Assembly (NCBI GenBank): GCA_024398105.1
Contig: JAKSJP010000001.1
Location: 124,001-188,000, forward strand
Origin: Bacteroidales bacterium
GTDB lineage: Bacteria > Bacteroidota > Bacteroidia > Bacteroidales > UBA932
Length of the DNA stretch: 64,000 nucleotides
Reading direction: 5' to 3'
Shown piece by piece: positions 25,909-35,604 of the stretch (position 1 is the first letter of the stretch; each line of letters starts with the position of its first letter). Under the pieces are notes generated by a model. That model was not told the origin of the DNA. It worked only from the letters and a program-made list of their open reading frames with translations, and ran no database searches. The position numbers and the translations under genes are program-made.

Positions 25909-25916
25909 TACCTTTG
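25909..25916 (+). promoter_or_regulatory. -7 element of apbE
   Basis: TACCTTTG, an exact TAnnTTTG match, 17 bases before the ATG at 25934. A purine-rich AAAAGGAAG between them could serve as ribosome-binding sequence. Confidence 0.6.
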
Positions 25917-25933
25917 TACAAAAAGGAAGCCAA

Positions 25934-26932
25934 ATGAAGAAAATATACCTCATAGTCTCGTTGATCTGCGTATTTTTACTCAGTTCATGCGACGGCAGAC
26001 GATACATAGTGCTGAGCGGCTACGCCCAGGGCGGGACCTATGCGGTCAAGATGAACATGAAAGGCGTGACTGAAAAGGAAGCTGTCATCCAGGCCAAGGT
26101 CGACTCCCTTCTCGTCCTGATAGACAACACCCTCTCAGGCTACAACAAAGGCTCGCTGCTGAGCAGGATGAACGCAGGTGAACAGATCGAGCCGAATGAC
26201 ATGTTCCGCGACATCTATGAGAAATCCTACAGGATATGGGAAGAGACAGGCGGCGCGGTCGATGTGGCATCCGGCCCGCTGTTCGACGCCTGGGGCTTCG
26301 GATTCACGACCGACTCGCTCCCATCTGACGAGACGATCGCCGGGATCATGGAATCCTGTGGCATGGACCGTCTCACAAGCAGCCTCGACGCCTCACTTGA
26401 GCTTCATCCAAAGCTTAATTTCAACGCCATAGCCCAAGGATACAGCTGTGACGTGATCGCCGGCTATCTCCACTCCATCGGAGTAAAGGACATGCTCGTC
26501 GACATCGGCGAGATCTATTGCGAAGGCCTGAATCCATCAGGAAAGCCATGGAGCATAGGAGTAGACCGTCCGGAAGACGGAAACAACACCCCTGGAGCGC
26601 AGCTGAGCGGAGTATGGACCTCTGATGGCGGGTACCATGGTGTCGTGACCTCCGGCAACTACCGCAAGTTCTATATCCGCGACGGCAGGAAATATGCGCA
26701 CACCATCGACCCGAGGAGCGGACAGCCCGTATCGCACAATCTTCTCAGCGCTACCATCATAGCTCCGGACGCGACCACAGCCGATGCCATCGCCACCTAT
26801 TGCATGGTCATCGGTCTTGACCAGGCCAGGGAGTTCATCCTCGGCGACAGCGCACTTGAAGGCTATCTCATATACGACGAGGACGGCCAGATGTCAAGCT
26901 GGTCGTCCCCGGGATTCAATATTTCAGAGTAG
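25934..26932 (+). CDS. apbE: FAD:protein FMN transferase
   Basis: 332 residues from ATG 25934. Lipobox LLSSC, so a periplasmic lipoprotein. ApbE motifs: GGTYAVKM near the N-terminus, SGYNKGSLLSRMN, GGAVDVASGPLFDAWGFG, NFNAIAQGYSCDVIAGYL, DIGEIYCEG and the metal-binding APDATTADAIATYCMV. It transfers FMN from FAD to Thr residues of membrane proteins such as the RnfG/NqrBC subunits; no rnf or nqr gene is in the window. The in-frame ATG at 25892 lies upstream of the promoter element and is rejected. Confidence 0.94.
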   Translation: MKKIYLIVSLICVFLLSSCDGRRYIVLSGYAQGGTYAVKMNMKGVTEKEAVIQAKVDSLLVLIDNTLSGYNKGSLLSRMNAGEQIEPNDMFRDIYEKSYRIWEETGGAVDVASGPLFDAWGFGFTTDSLPSDETIAGIMESCGMDRLTSSLDASLELHPKLNFNAIAQGYSCDVIAGYLHSIGVKDMLVDIGEIYCEGLNPSGKPWSIGVDRPEDGNNTPGAQLSGVWTSDGGYHGVVTSGNYRKFYIRDGRKYAHTIDPRSGQPVSHNLLSATIIAPDATTADAIATYCMVIGLDQAREFILGDSALEGYLIYDEDGQMSSWSSPGFNISE

Positions 26933-26937
26933 CCTGG

Positions 26938-28491
26938 CTACTTGGCCCACGCTGCTCCCTCCGGAGTCCTTCTCCACTGGAAGTAAGAGTCAAGCACCCA
27001 CATCGCGTCCTCGGCAGGCACGTCGATCATACGTGACTCTATACCCTTGAGGAGCATTGTCTGCTTTGCATCCGAGAATGAGTTCCACTGAGGAAGGCCT
27101 TCCCCGTTAGGATTTCCGTACTTTGCGAAGTTGATCCAATAGCGGAACATCTGATCTTCGAGCGTCTTCTCGATCTCATCCCTTGATTTCATAGGGTTGA
27201 GCTTATGGAAGACATATTCCATCTCTGATCCGTGAGGAGAGCCGTATCCAGCTCTTGGAGAGTCCTCCGGATAGACAGGATGCTGGTCGAAGTAGTAGAG
27301 ATATGCCGGAGACTTTCCATGCTCGGTCTGAAGACGCGCCCATGCCCAGGTCTGCCATCCGAAGGCAGCATCACGCATAAGGTCGCGGGCAGACTTAGGG
27401 ACCTCTGTCTCAGTCACAGGATAGACCTCGAGAAGAGCATCCGCGAACTTTCCGTAACGCTCCTGAACGCTTGCGATATGCTTCTGCGGATCCTTCTCAC
27501 CCGAGAAGCTTGCACCCTCGTCAGAGTTGTATCCGATAAGGACTGGGATATCATTGAAATTGCCTGCCTCGTACATCTTATACTGGTCGTCAGGAATCAC
27601 ATAGCCGTCCACGATAGGCCAGCCACCGCCTGGAGTAAGGCCTCTTGACATAAGCTTGTCGGCAGGAAGCGCACGGAGTTCCTCGAGTGAAGAACAGCCG
27701 AGGTCTGCCATGATACCGAGACCATCCTTCTCCGCATCTGCGAGAAGACGCATGTTCTCGCCTGGATATGTAGTAGGACGGGCAGGACCGAATGAGCCAC
27801 CGCTCTCGGATATCGCGCCTGCGATGAGACCCTTCGTAAGAGGAGATGCACAGAGCATGCTGACCGCGATACCGCCTGCAGATTCGCCGAAGATGGTCAC
27901 CTGGTCAGGATTGCCGCCGAATTTGGAGATATTGTCGTGGATCCACTGGAGAGCAGCCACGAGGTCCAGGATACCATAGTTTCCTGAAACATGGTGAGGG
28001 TCCTCGGCACTGAGTTCCGGATGCGCCATGAAGCCAAGCTTGCCGAGACGGTAAGGGATGCTCGCGTAGACCACACCGTTCTCAGCGAAGACCTCGCCGT
28101 CGAAGAGCGGGTCTGATGTAGCTCCACCTGCGAAACCACCGCCATAGATCCATACGAAAACAGGAAGATTGTCCTTGGTCGTCTTTGCAGGAGTCCAGAC
28201 ATTGAGATAGAGACAGTCCTCGCTGTAGTTTCCGTTGCCTGCCTGGATAGCTGCAGGAGCGAATTCATTTGTCTCAAGGATTCCTTCCCATGGAACGACA
28301 GGCTGAGGTGCCTTCCACCTGAGATCACCTACAGGAGGTGCCGCGAACGGGATTCCCTTGAAGATAGCCATCGTCTCCGTCTTGGTTCCATGGATAGTGC
28401 CTCCGGTCACCTTGACCAGGTCTGTTATTTCCGGATTGCAGGAACAGAGAATAGTTGCGAGCAATAAAGCCGCTGCCAGTAATTTGCGCAT
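26938..28491 (-). CDS. Secreted type B carboxylesterase
   Basis: 517 residues. Lipobox LCSC after a signal sequence. Alpha/beta-hydrolase of the COesterase family: FKGIPFAAPPVGDLRW, EDCLYLNVWTP, the oxyanion segment WIYGGGFAGG, nucleophile motif GESAGG with its Ser, then VLIGYNSDEGASF (acid region) and YGSPHGSEMEYVF (catalytic His). It hydrolyses carboxylic esters. Divergent from the GH43 and GH51 arabinan genes across a 170-base region, it may remove acetyl or feruloyl groups from pectic side chains; that substrate is inferred from location only. Convergent with apbE (5-base gap). Confidence 0.88.
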   Translation of the reverse strand: MRKLLAAALLLATILCSCNPEITDLVKVTGGTIHGTKTETMAIFKGIPFAAPPVGDLRWKAPQPVVPWEGILETNEFAPAAIQAGNGNYSEDCLYLNVWTPAKTTKDNLPVFVWIYGGGFAGGATSDPLFDGEVFAENGVVYASIPYRLGKLGFMAHPELSAEDPHHVSGNYGILDLVAALQWIHDNISKFGGNPDQVTIFGESAGGIAVSMLCASPLTKGLIAGAISESGGSFGPARPTTYPGENMRLLADAEKDGLGIMADLGCSSLEELRALPADKLMSRGLTPGGGWPIVDGYVIPDDQYKMYEAGNFNDIPVLIGYNSDEGASFSGEKDPQKHIASVQERYGKFADALLEVYPVTETEVPKSARDLMRDAAFGWQTWAWARLQTEHGKSPAYLYYFDQHPVYPEDSPRAGYGSPHGSEMEYVFHKLNPMKSRDEIEKTLEDQMFRYWINFAKYGNPNGEGLPQWNSFSDAKQTMLLKGIESRMIDVPAEDAMWVLDSYFQWRRTPEGAAWAK

Positions 28492-28536
28492 AAATTTATA
28501 AATTTGTTGGACGCAAGATACAAAAATATCCTCATA

Positions 28537-28595
28537 ATAGTGGAATTTTGTTCATAAAGACACCACTATCCTACATAATCGCAACAAATGGTTGC
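28537..28595. promoter_or_regulatory. Inverted repeats between the esterase and GH43 genes (possible operator)
   Basis: ATAGTGG (28537-28543) and CCACTAT (28563-28569) form a 7-base inverted repeat with a 19-base spacer; GCAAC (28581-28585) and GTTGC (28591-28595) form a second with a 5-base spacer. Both are in the AT-rich divergent region. They could bind a regulator of the arabinan genes, but no regulator gene is adjacent and the match could be chance. Confidence 0.3.
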
Positions 28596-28660
28596 AACAC
28601 TATTATAATAAGCTTATCATTGTGTTTGTCAATAACACGAAGATAATAGACCCAGAACAT

Positions 28661-29701
28661 ATGGCAATTAAAAGAAAACTTCTTGCGGCTGTCATCCTTG
28701 CGGCACTTTTCTCTGTTTCAGTCTCAGCAGGCAATTCAAGGCAAAGAGTATTCGAATACCCGGATGCCCACGATCCTGTCATCGCATTCTGCGACGGCAG
28801 ATACTACATCTTCACTACCGGCATGAACGTCATGTCATCGACAGACCTGAAGAACTGGAGGATAGAAAAGAACGTATTTGAGAAAATCCCTCAGTGGGCA
28901 GCGGACAAAGGCTTCCGTGGAATGCCATGGGCACCTGACATCCAGTACATAGATGGCCTCTGGTATATATACTACTCTTATTCCATCTTCGGCAAGAACC
29001 AGTCTGCGATCGGAGTCGCGGTCAACAAGACTCTCAATCCTGAGTCACCGGACTTCGGATGGGAAGACAAGGGCATGATACTCGAGTCAGTCCCTGGACG
29101 AGACGAATGGAACGCGATCGACGCCAATGTCTTTGTAGAAGAAGACGGAACAGCCTGGCTGGCATTCGGGTCTTTCTGGAGAGGTATCAAGATGACAAAG
29201 CTCGGCAAGGACTACACCAGGCTCTCAGATCCGCAGGAATGGTTCCCTGTCTCAAGGCGTCCTGAAGGGACCGCACCGGAGACAGTCTCGACAGACACTG
29301 CAGTCTCTGCAGACCCTAGAGGCAAGGATTTCGACGCCGGAAACGGTGCCGTCGAGGCTCCTTTCATCATAAAGAGGAACGGTAAGTATTATCTCTTCGT
29401 ATCGTTTGACCTCTGCTGCCGAGGAGAGAAGAGCACCTACAAGGTAGTGGTCGGACGCTCTGACAAAGTCACAGGTCCATACTATGACAAGGACGGTGTA
29501 GACATGATCGACGGAGGCGGCTCGACAGTCGTCAGCGGAAACGGACAGTTCGCCGGCGCAGGACATTGTGCGGTCACCACCATCGACGGAGAAGACTACA
29601 TCTTCATGCACGGATACGACAGAGACTATGACTACAGGTCCAAGCTGCTGATCAGGAAGATCTCATGGTCTGCCGACGGATGGCCTGCAGTCGAATTATA
29701 G
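28661..29701 (+). CDS. GH43 arabinan endo-1,5-alpha-L-arabinanase/arabinosidase
   Basis: 346 residues from ATG 28661, chosen because it gives a proper signal peptide (MAIKRKLLAAVILAALFSVS to SAG). Five-bladed beta-propeller glycosidase: catalytic base Asp in DAHDPVI, pKa-modulating Asp in MPWAPDIQYIDG, general acid Glu in GAVEAPFI, and the calcium/His region GAGHCAV. Cleaves alpha-1,5-linked arabinan, the side chain of pectin. It is followed 37 bases later by a GH51 arabinofuranosidase, with which it should act. No SusC/SusD pair is present. Confidence 0.9.
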   Translation: MAIKRKLLAAVILAALFSVSVSAGNSRQRVFEYPDAHDPVIAFCDGRYYIFTTGMNVMSSTDLKNWRIEKNVFEKIPQWAADKGFRGMPWAPDIQYIDGLWYIYYSYSIFGKNQSAIGVAVNKTLNPESPDFGWEDKGMILESVPGRDEWNAIDANVFVEEDGTAWLAFGSFWRGIKMTKLGKDYTRLSDPQEWFPVSRRPEGTAPETVSTDTAVSADPRGKDFDAGNGAVEAPFIIKRNGKYYLFVSFDLCCRGEKSTYKVVVGRSDKVTGPYYDKDGVDMIDGGGSTVVSGNGQFAGAGHCAVTTIDGEDYIFMHGYDRDYDYRSKLLIRKISWSADGWPAVEL

Positions 29702-29738
29702 TACCATGGTCAAGAAAACAAGCTAAACCAGACATTAT

Positions 29739-31721
29739 ATGAATTCAATCAAGCACATTGCTGCCTCTGTGGCACTCGGACTTGCGGCGTTGACAGCCTC
29801 AGCCCAGACAGGCAGCCTCGACCTCAGCCTTGCGAACACAGGCAAGACAGTCAATCCAAAAATGTACGGTATCTTCTTCGAGGACATCAACTTTGCAGCA
29901 GACGGCGGTCTCTACGCAGAGATGGTCAAGAACCGCTCATTCGAATTCCCTAACAGGCTCCAGGGCTGGAGAGCATCAGGACAGTTCCAGATCATGGAGG
30001 ACGGTCCTTTCGAGAACAACCCTCACTACATGCGTCTCAACTACTCTGGACATTCAGAGAAGTACACAGCGCTTGAGAATGACGGCTTCTTCGGAATGGG
30101 TGTAAAGGAAGGCGCTGAGTACCGCTTCAGCGTATGGGCAAGGACGCCTCAGGGTGGAGACGGCAAGATCATCGTCGAACTCTGCGACATCGCATCAATG
30201 GACGAGGAGCAGGCCGTCGCAAGCCAGGAAATCGCCATCACTTCGAAGGAGTGGACGAAGTACACAGTCATCCTCAAGCCATCGAAGGGCGTTGCGAAGT
30301 CTACACTCCGAATCTTCCTTGACGGAAAGACCACTGTCGACGTAGAGCACGTATCCCTCTTCCCTGTGGACACATGGATGGGACACGAGAACGGTATGAG
30401 AAAGGATCTCGCACAGGCTCTCTATGATCTCCACCCAGGAGTATTCAGATTCCCTGGCGGATGTATCGTCGAGGGTGCAGACCTTGCTACAAGATACAAC
30501 TGGAAGAATTCAGTAGGTCCTGTGGAGAACCGCCCTCTCAACGAGAACAGATGGGAATCCACTTTCCCTTACAGATTCTTCTCAGACTACCACCAGACCT
30601 ACGGTCTTGGCTTCTATGAGTTCTTCCAGCTCTGTGAGGAGCTCGGAGCAGACCCGCTCCCTGTGCTCAGCTGCGGTCTCGCATGCCAGTTCCAGAACGA
30701 TGACCCATCTGCGCACCAGCCGCTTGACGAGATCCAGTCATTCGTAGACGACGCAATCGACCTCATAGAGTTCGCCAACGGCAGCGTTGACACAAAGTGG
30801 GGCAAGGTAAGAGCAGAGATGGGCCATCCTGCACCATTCGGTCTCAAGTACCTCGCAATCGGAAACGAGCAGTGGGACCAGATCTACATCGACTACCTCA
30901 CTCCATTCGTGAACGAGATCAGAGCCAAGCATCCTGAGATCCTCCTCGTAGGTACATCAGGTCCTAACTCAGAGGGTGACCAATTCGACTTCCTCTGGCC
31001 GGAGATGAAGAAGATCGGAGCAGACCTCGTTGACGAGCACTACTATCGTCCGGAATCATGGTTCCTTTCACACGGAGCTCGTTACGACTCATACGACCGC
31101 AAGGGTCCAAAGGTATTCGCAGGTGAGTATGCATGCCATGGCGCAGGAAAGAAGTGGAACCACTTCTACACTTCACTTCTCGAGGCAGCTGTCATGACAG
31201 GCTTCGAAAGAAATGCCGACATCGTACGTCTCGCTACCTACGCTCCTCTCTTCGCACACTATGAGGGATGGCAGTGGCGTCCGGACATGATCTGGTTCGA
31301 CAACTTCCAGACAGTCAAGACAGTCAGCTACTATGTACAGCAGATGTACTCGACCCATACAGGTACCGATGTCCTTGACATCACTATGGACGGCAAGCCT
31401 GTAACCGGTGCAGAGGGCCAGCTCGGTCTCTTCGCAAGTGCAGTCTATGACTCAGCCAAGAAGCAGGTATACGTAAAGGTTGTCAACACATCTGACGAGA
31501 CACGCAGGCTCAACTTCAACATCAAGGACCTCAAGAAGAAGGAGTTCATCGCATGCCAGGGCTCAATCAGCCTCCACTGCGACGAGATGGACGTCGAGAA
31601 CACAAGAGAGAATCCAGACCTCATCGTCCCTGTATCTTCATTCACTGACGGTATAAATGAAGATGGCACGATCGAAATCGCGCCAAAGACATTCAAGATC
31701 TATATTTTCGCAAGAAACTAA
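29739..31721 (+). CDS. GH51 alpha-L-arabinofuranosidase
   Basis: 660 residues. Signal peptide to TASAQ. The N-terminal part opens KMYGIFFEDINFAADGGLYAEM-like, followed by a carbohydrate-binding-like insert (about 75-205), the (beta/alpha)8 barrel with acid/base Glu in AIGNEQWD and nucleophile Glu in FAGEYACHG, and a C-terminal beta-domain. Releases terminal arabinofuranose from arabinan or arabinoxylan oligosaccharides in the periplasm, completing the work of the GH43 enzyme. Its TAA overlaps the stop of the convergent lolA-like gene by four bases. Confidence 0.94.
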   Translation: MNSIKHIAASVALGLAALTASAQTGSLDLSLANTGKTVNPKMYGIFFEDINFAADGGLYAEMVKNRSFEFPNRLQGWRASGQFQIMEDGPFENNPHYMRLNYSGHSEKYTALENDGFFGMGVKEGAEYRFSVWARTPQGGDGKIIVELCDIASMDEEQAVASQEIAITSKEWTKYTVILKPSKGVAKSTLRIFLDGKTTVDVEHVSLFPVDTWMGHENGMRKDLAQALYDLHPGVFRFPGGCIVEGADLATRYNWKNSVGPVENRPLNENRWESTFPYRFFSDYHQTYGLGFYEFFQLCEELGADPLPVLSCGLACQFQNDDPSAHQPLDEIQSFVDDAIDLIEFANGSVDTKWGKVRAEMGHPAPFGLKYLAIGNEQWDQIYIDYLTPFVNEIRAKHPEILLVGTSGPNSEGDQFDFLWPEMKKIGADLVDEHYYRPESWFLSHGARYDSYDRKGPKVFAGEYACHGAGKKWNHFYTSLLEAAVMTGFERNADIVRLATYAPLFAHYEGWQWRPDMIWFDNFQTVKTVSYYVQQMYSTHTGTDVLDITMDGKPVTGAEGQLGLFASAVYDSAKKQVYVKVVNTSDETRRLNFNIKDLKKKEFIACQGSISLHCDEMDVENTRENPDLIVPVSSFTDGINEDGTIEIAPKTFKIYIFARN

Positions 31722-32335
31722 AAGTCTGAGAGGTCAGTGATGACCCAGGTCTTATCGAGAGCCTTCACATCAAAAGTGAAGGCTTTTTCTGTATTGGTGA
31801 ACTTTACGTCAGAAAGCTCGAATTCCGCAACAGTACCGTCCTTGGACTTCATGCTTGCGCCCTTGATATCATTGCCTGAGAAATAGATCCTGAGCTCAGT
31901 GATGCTGCCTGACACCTTCGGAGCAAGTGTCACACAATGGTAGGTCTTCCCATGGAATACCGACTCAGAAGCAGACACCTCCTTGAAAGATGCAGAGAGA
32001 TCAGTAAGGAAGAGAGCAGGATTGACTGCGAAAGCATCCTCGTAGCCCTCGAGAGACTCGATGATCACCTCCTTCGCGGCCTTGTCCACAGTCCAACGGT
32101 TCTTGCCGTCGCACCAGATGTCGAGTCCGCTTCCGGTAACATGGTATGAGCCACCCTTGACTGAGCCTGTACCTTTTCCTGAGAGAGGCACGTCAGCCTT
32201 TACAGAGAATGAGTAGTTGAAATCCACATATGAAGCAGCTGCCTTCGCTGAGAAAGCATCAAGCACCTTGTCGGCCTTTGCAGGAACGCCTGCAAGAAGA
32301 GCCAGCATTGAAGCGAGGATGTAAGTACGTCTCAT
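31718..32335 (-). CDS. LolA-like outer-membrane lipoprotein carrier
   Basis: 205 residues. Signal peptide ending AKA, then an 11-strand LolA-type half-barrel: VLDAFSAKAAASYVDFNYSF, CDGKNRWTVDKAAKEVIIES and VAEFELSDVKFT. LolA ferries lipoproteins from the inner-membrane LolCDE machinery across the periplasm. It lies 29 bases after ftsK on the same strand, a pairing frequent in Bacteroidetes. It is divergent enough from enterobacterial LolA that I leave the symbol empty. Confidence 0.85.
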   Translation of the reverse strand: MRRTYILASMLALLAGVPAKADKVLDAFSAKAAASYVDFNYSFSVKADVPLSGKGTGSVKGGSYHVTGSGLDIWCDGKNRWTVDKAAKEVIIESLEGYEDAFAVNPALFLTDLSASFKEVSASESVFHGKTYHCVTLAPKVSGSITELRIYFSGNDIKGASMKSKDGTVAEFELSDVKFTNTEKAFTFDVKALDKTWVITDLSDF

Positions 32336-32364
32336 AGTCTAACTGTCCTTTAATTGTCCAAGGA

Positions 32365-34887
32365 TCAGTTCTGGGCGTTTCTGAAAGCTTCGATTATACG
32401 TTCGAGCTCTGCAAGGTCACCGACAAGCACCTGGCGAGGCTTGGAGCCTTCCTGTGGTCCGACGATGCCCGCGGCCTCCAGCTGATCCATTACTCTACCT
32501 GCTTTTGCATAACCCATGCCAAGTTTTCTCTGAAGGTCGGAAGTAGAGCCTCTCTGGGATGTCACGACCTGACGCGCAGCCTCTTCGAAACGCTCGTCAA
32601 GATGCTTCATGTCGACCATAGGGCTGTCTCCGCCCTCTCCTCCTTCAGCTTCGACTGCAGGGAGATAATATGGGGTATTGTAGCTCTTCATGTAGCCCTT
32701 CTGGTTACCGACGAACTCTGTGATCGCATTGATCTCATCGTTGCTCAGGAAGGCGCACTGTACGCGTTCCATGTCGACGCCGGCTGAATAGATCATATCA
32801 CCCTTACCGATGAGCTTGTCCGCACCCGGTGTGTCGAGGATGGTCTTGGAGTCTGTAGAAGAGAACACACGGAATGCTATACGTGTAGGGAAGTTCGACT
32901 TGATGAGGCCGGTCACGACATCTACCGAAGGCCTCTGGGTCGCGAGTACCACATGGATACCTGCGGCACGTCCCTTCTGTGCAAGACGGATGATCGATGT
33001 CGAGATGCTTCTCGCCTGTGCCTTTGCGTCTCCGCCGCCTCCGACTGACATGGTAAGGTCCGCATACTCGTCGACTACCACCACGATGTAAGGCATGTAG
33101 TGATGTCCTTCTGTAGGAAGGAGATGGCGGTCCTTGTACTTCTCGTTGTAGAGGGTCACCTTGTTCACGAGGGCCTTGCCCATGAGCTCGTATCTTGCGT
33201 CCATCTCGATACAGAGTGAACGGAGGATGAGGTCGGCCTGCTTTGAGTTCTTGCAGATGGCGTTGTTCATCTCATCGTCTTCGCTGACAGCGTCAGGAAG
33301 GACGGCGAGATAGTGCTTGAGAAGCCTTGCGTATGCGGAGAACTCGACCATCTTAGGGTCGATGAAAACGAATTTCAGCTCTGAAGGATGCTTCGAGTAG
33401 AGGAGAGACGAGATGAGGACGTTGAGTCCCACCGACTTACCCTGCTTGGTAGCACCAGCCACAAGAAGGTGCGGAGCCTCTGCGAGGTCGAAGACCTTCA
33501 CCTTCTGGGTGATTGTATATCCGATGGCTACAGGGAGTTCTGCCTCGCTCTCACGGAACGCATCATCATTGAGGACGGCCTTGAGAGGCACTATCGACGG
33601 CTGGTCATTGGCGACCTCGATGCCGACTGAGTCAGCGAGCTTCTCCATACGGACACCCTTGGCATGGAGGGCCATGGCGATGTCGTCCTGGAGATTGGTG
33701 ATCGACGAAATCTTGACACCTGGTGCAGGATAGACCTTGTAGAGGGTCACCGTAGGTCCCACGACAGCCTTGACGTTGTCCACGTCGATCTTATATGTCT
33801 TGAGGGTGGCGCGGATCTTATAGTTGTTGCGCTTGAGCTCTTCCTGAGACACCTCGTGACGGAGCTTCTCGTAGTCGTCAAGAAGCTCGAGAGGAGGGAA
33901 ACGGAAGTTCTTGAGCTCGTCCCTCATGTCAATTCTAGGGAGTTCCTGCTGGACATCTGTTGAAAGCCCATCCTCATCCTCGATGATCTCGATAGTCTCA
34001 GCCTCCTGCTCAGTCACGACCGTAGGATCTGTCCTGAGAACAGGCTCTACCGGCTTCACAGCCGGTGCGACAGGGCTTACCGGAGCTGTCGGAGCCTCTG
34101 GAACGACAGGTGTGACTGCAGGGGCAGGTCTCTCGACGACGGCAGCTACAGGAGCAACCGGTGACGGCTCCTGTGTCTCTGACATATCGTCGTCCTGGGC
34201 TTCCTTCTCTGCGTCTATCTTATCCTTGACCTTCTGTGCGAGGCCCTTTATCCTGTCCATGGTACCTGGTTTCCTGCTTGTTTCAGTCTCCACAGGGGCA
34301 GGCTTTACATTTTCTTCTTCCTCATCGTCCTGGGCAGATTCTCCGCCGAGGGACATGAACCAGTCATTGAAACGCTTGCTTGCGAACACAAGCCAGATAG
34401 CCACCAGCACTACAAGTGCGAAGAAAGTAAGGATCTGTCCGAAGAGTTTCTGGAACCATGATACCGCCAAAGTGCCGCAATCGCCGCCGAGGCCGCCGCC
34501 GAAGGCATGCTGAAGGCCAAGGAACGAAGAGACGAACGCGAACACGAAAGACAGGACGAGCGCACCTGTGAGGGAAAGCGTCACCGCCTTGATGACGGAG
34601 AACTTCCTCTCGCCGAAGAGCATCCTTGCGGCGATTATGAACAAGGCAAGGATAAGCGCGAAGGAGCCGAGGCCGAACCAGCGTGCCACAAGCAGGTATC
34701 CCCAGCCTGCGCCCTGCTGGCCTGCAGCATTAGCCGCAGTCACTGCAAGGTCCATACGCTGTGGATCTGCCAGGATGCTCTGGTCGGTCTTCCATGTAAA
34801 AAGGTATGACAGCGCTGAAAGCAGCGAGAACACTGCAAACAACGCCACGACGAGTCCCGAAAACTTCAATGCCTTCTTCCTGTCCAT
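32365..34887 (-). CDS. ftsK: DNA translocase FtsK
   Basis: 840 residues. Four N-terminal membrane helices (within residues 1-175), then an acidic and Pro/Ala/Val-rich linker (about 190-310), the alpha/beta motor with Walker A AGATKQGKS and Walker B IVVVVDEYADL, and a C-terminal gamma winged-helix (STSDLQRKLGMGYAKAGRVM) for reading KOPS-type sequences. It pumps chromosome ends through the closing septum and activates XerCD at dif. It starts three bases after the DUF4290 gene in the long minus-strand run. Confidence 0.97.
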   Translation of the reverse strand: MDRKKALKFSGLVVALFAVFSLLSALSYLFTWKTDQSILADPQRMDLAVTAANAAGQQGAGWGYLLVARWFGLGSFALILALFIIAARMLFGERKFSVIKAVTLSLTGALVLSFVFAFVSSFLGLQHAFGGGLGGDCGTLAVSWFQKLFGQILTFFALVVLVAIWLVFASKRFNDWFMSLGGESAQDDEEEENVKPAPVETETSRKPGTMDRIKGLAQKVKDKIDAEKEAQDDDMSETQEPSPVAPVAAVVERPAPAVTPVVPEAPTAPVSPVAPAVKPVEPVLRTDPTVVTEQEAETIEIIEDEDGLSTDVQQELPRIDMRDELKNFRFPPLELLDDYEKLRHEVSQEELKRNNYKIRATLKTYKIDVDNVKAVVGPTVTLYKVYPAPGVKISSITNLQDDIAMALHAKGVRMEKLADSVGIEVANDQPSIVPLKAVLNDDAFRESEAELPVAIGYTITQKVKVFDLAEAPHLLVAGATKQGKSVGLNVLISSLLYSKHPSELKFVFIDPKMVEFSAYARLLKHYLAVLPDAVSEDDEMNNAICKNSKQADLILRSLCIEMDARYELMGKALVNKVTLYNEKYKDRHLLPTEGHHYMPYIVVVVDEYADLTMSVGGGGDAKAQARSISTSIIRLAQKGRAAGIHVVLATQRPSVDVVTGLIKSNFPTRIAFRVFSSTDSKTILDTPGADKLIGKGDMIYSAGVDMERVQCAFLSNDEINAITEFVGNQKGYMKSYNTPYYLPAVEAEGGEGGDSPMVDMKHLDERFEEAARQVVTSQRGSTSDLQRKLGMGYAKAGRVMDQLEAAGIVGPQEGSKPRQVLVGDLAELERIIEAFRNAQN

Positions 34888-34890
34888 CTG

Positions 34891-35583
34891 CTATCTTCCT
34901 TTCTGGTGGTTCTTACCTCTGAAATTCTTCTTGTTTCCGCCCTGCCTGCGATTGCCGCCGTTGGTCCTTCCGCCGACCTCTATGTTCATGCCAGGTCTTG
35001 CGAAGTTGGCATCGGAAGCGATCCTGGTGAGGCTGATTCCCTCCGGAACCTTGATGCGGTAGTCCGAGAGCTTCTCTATATCGTTGAAGATAGTCTCGTC
35101 AGCTACGCTGTCCTTGTTCCAGATAAGATACTGCTGTCTCATATAGATCGCGAGGGAACGGATCATGGCAGTCTTCTGATCTCCGTCCTCCTGAGATGCG
35201 ATCAGGTCGATGATGCTCTCGATGTTCCTTCCATAGTGGGTAGCCTTCACCTGCCTTCCCTTGAGCGGGATAGGCATAGGCTTGACCTCCATCTCCTCGA
35301 TCTTAGGCATAGGATACGGAGAGTCGACATCGAGCTTGAAACCGGAGATTATGTGGAGATGGTCCCAGAGCTTCTGCTCCCAGTTCTCTTCCTGGTGGAC
35401 CTGAGGATTGAGAAGTTCCATCACCTTCACTATACCCATGGCCTGACGGGAACGCTGTTCCCTGTCCTCGATCGCGAGCACGTCCTCCACCATCTTGAGC
35501 ACGTTCCTTCCGTACTCCGGCATCCTGAGCTTCTCTCTCTCAGTATTGTATTCGAGTTCTATATTGTCTCCTGTCCTGTACAT
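34891..35583 (-). CDS. DUF4290 family protein
   Basis: 230 residues from ATG 35583 (a TTG one codon upstream is less likely). The family signature is seen in EYNTEREKLRMPEYGRNVLK, KLWDHLHIISGFKLDVDSPY and HYGRNIESIIDLI. The C-terminal 30 residues form a basic Gly/Asn/Arg-rich tail (GGNRRQGGNKKNFRGKNH), suggesting nucleic-acid contact. It is a Bacteroidetes-wide protein of unknown function, here between addA and ftsK with 21- and 3-base gaps. Confidence 0.88.
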   Translation of the reverse strand: MYRTGDNIELEYNTEREKLRMPEYGRNVLKMVEDVLAIEDREQRSRQAMGIVKVMELLNPQVHQEENWEQKLWDHLHIISGFKLDVDSPYPMPKIEEMEVKPMPIPLKGRQVKATHYGRNIESIIDLIASQEDGDQKTAMIRSLAIYMRQQYLIWNKDSVADETIFNDIEKLSDYRIKVPEGISLTRIASDANFARPGMNIEVGGRTNGGNRRQGGNKKNFRGKNHQKGR

Positions 35584-35604
35584 CAATTCAATAATTTTGG
35601 TAAC

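Noticed and set aside
25862..25933. N-terminal extension of the FISUMP lipoprotein
   Set aside because: It spans the divergent apbE promoter and hides the lipoprotein signal that begins at the ATG at 25861.
33911..34513. 200-codon Ser/Thr/Gly-rich frame antisense to ftsK
   Set aside because: It is the complement of the Pro/Ala/Val/Glu-rich linker of FtsK; low complexity is inherited from the real gene.
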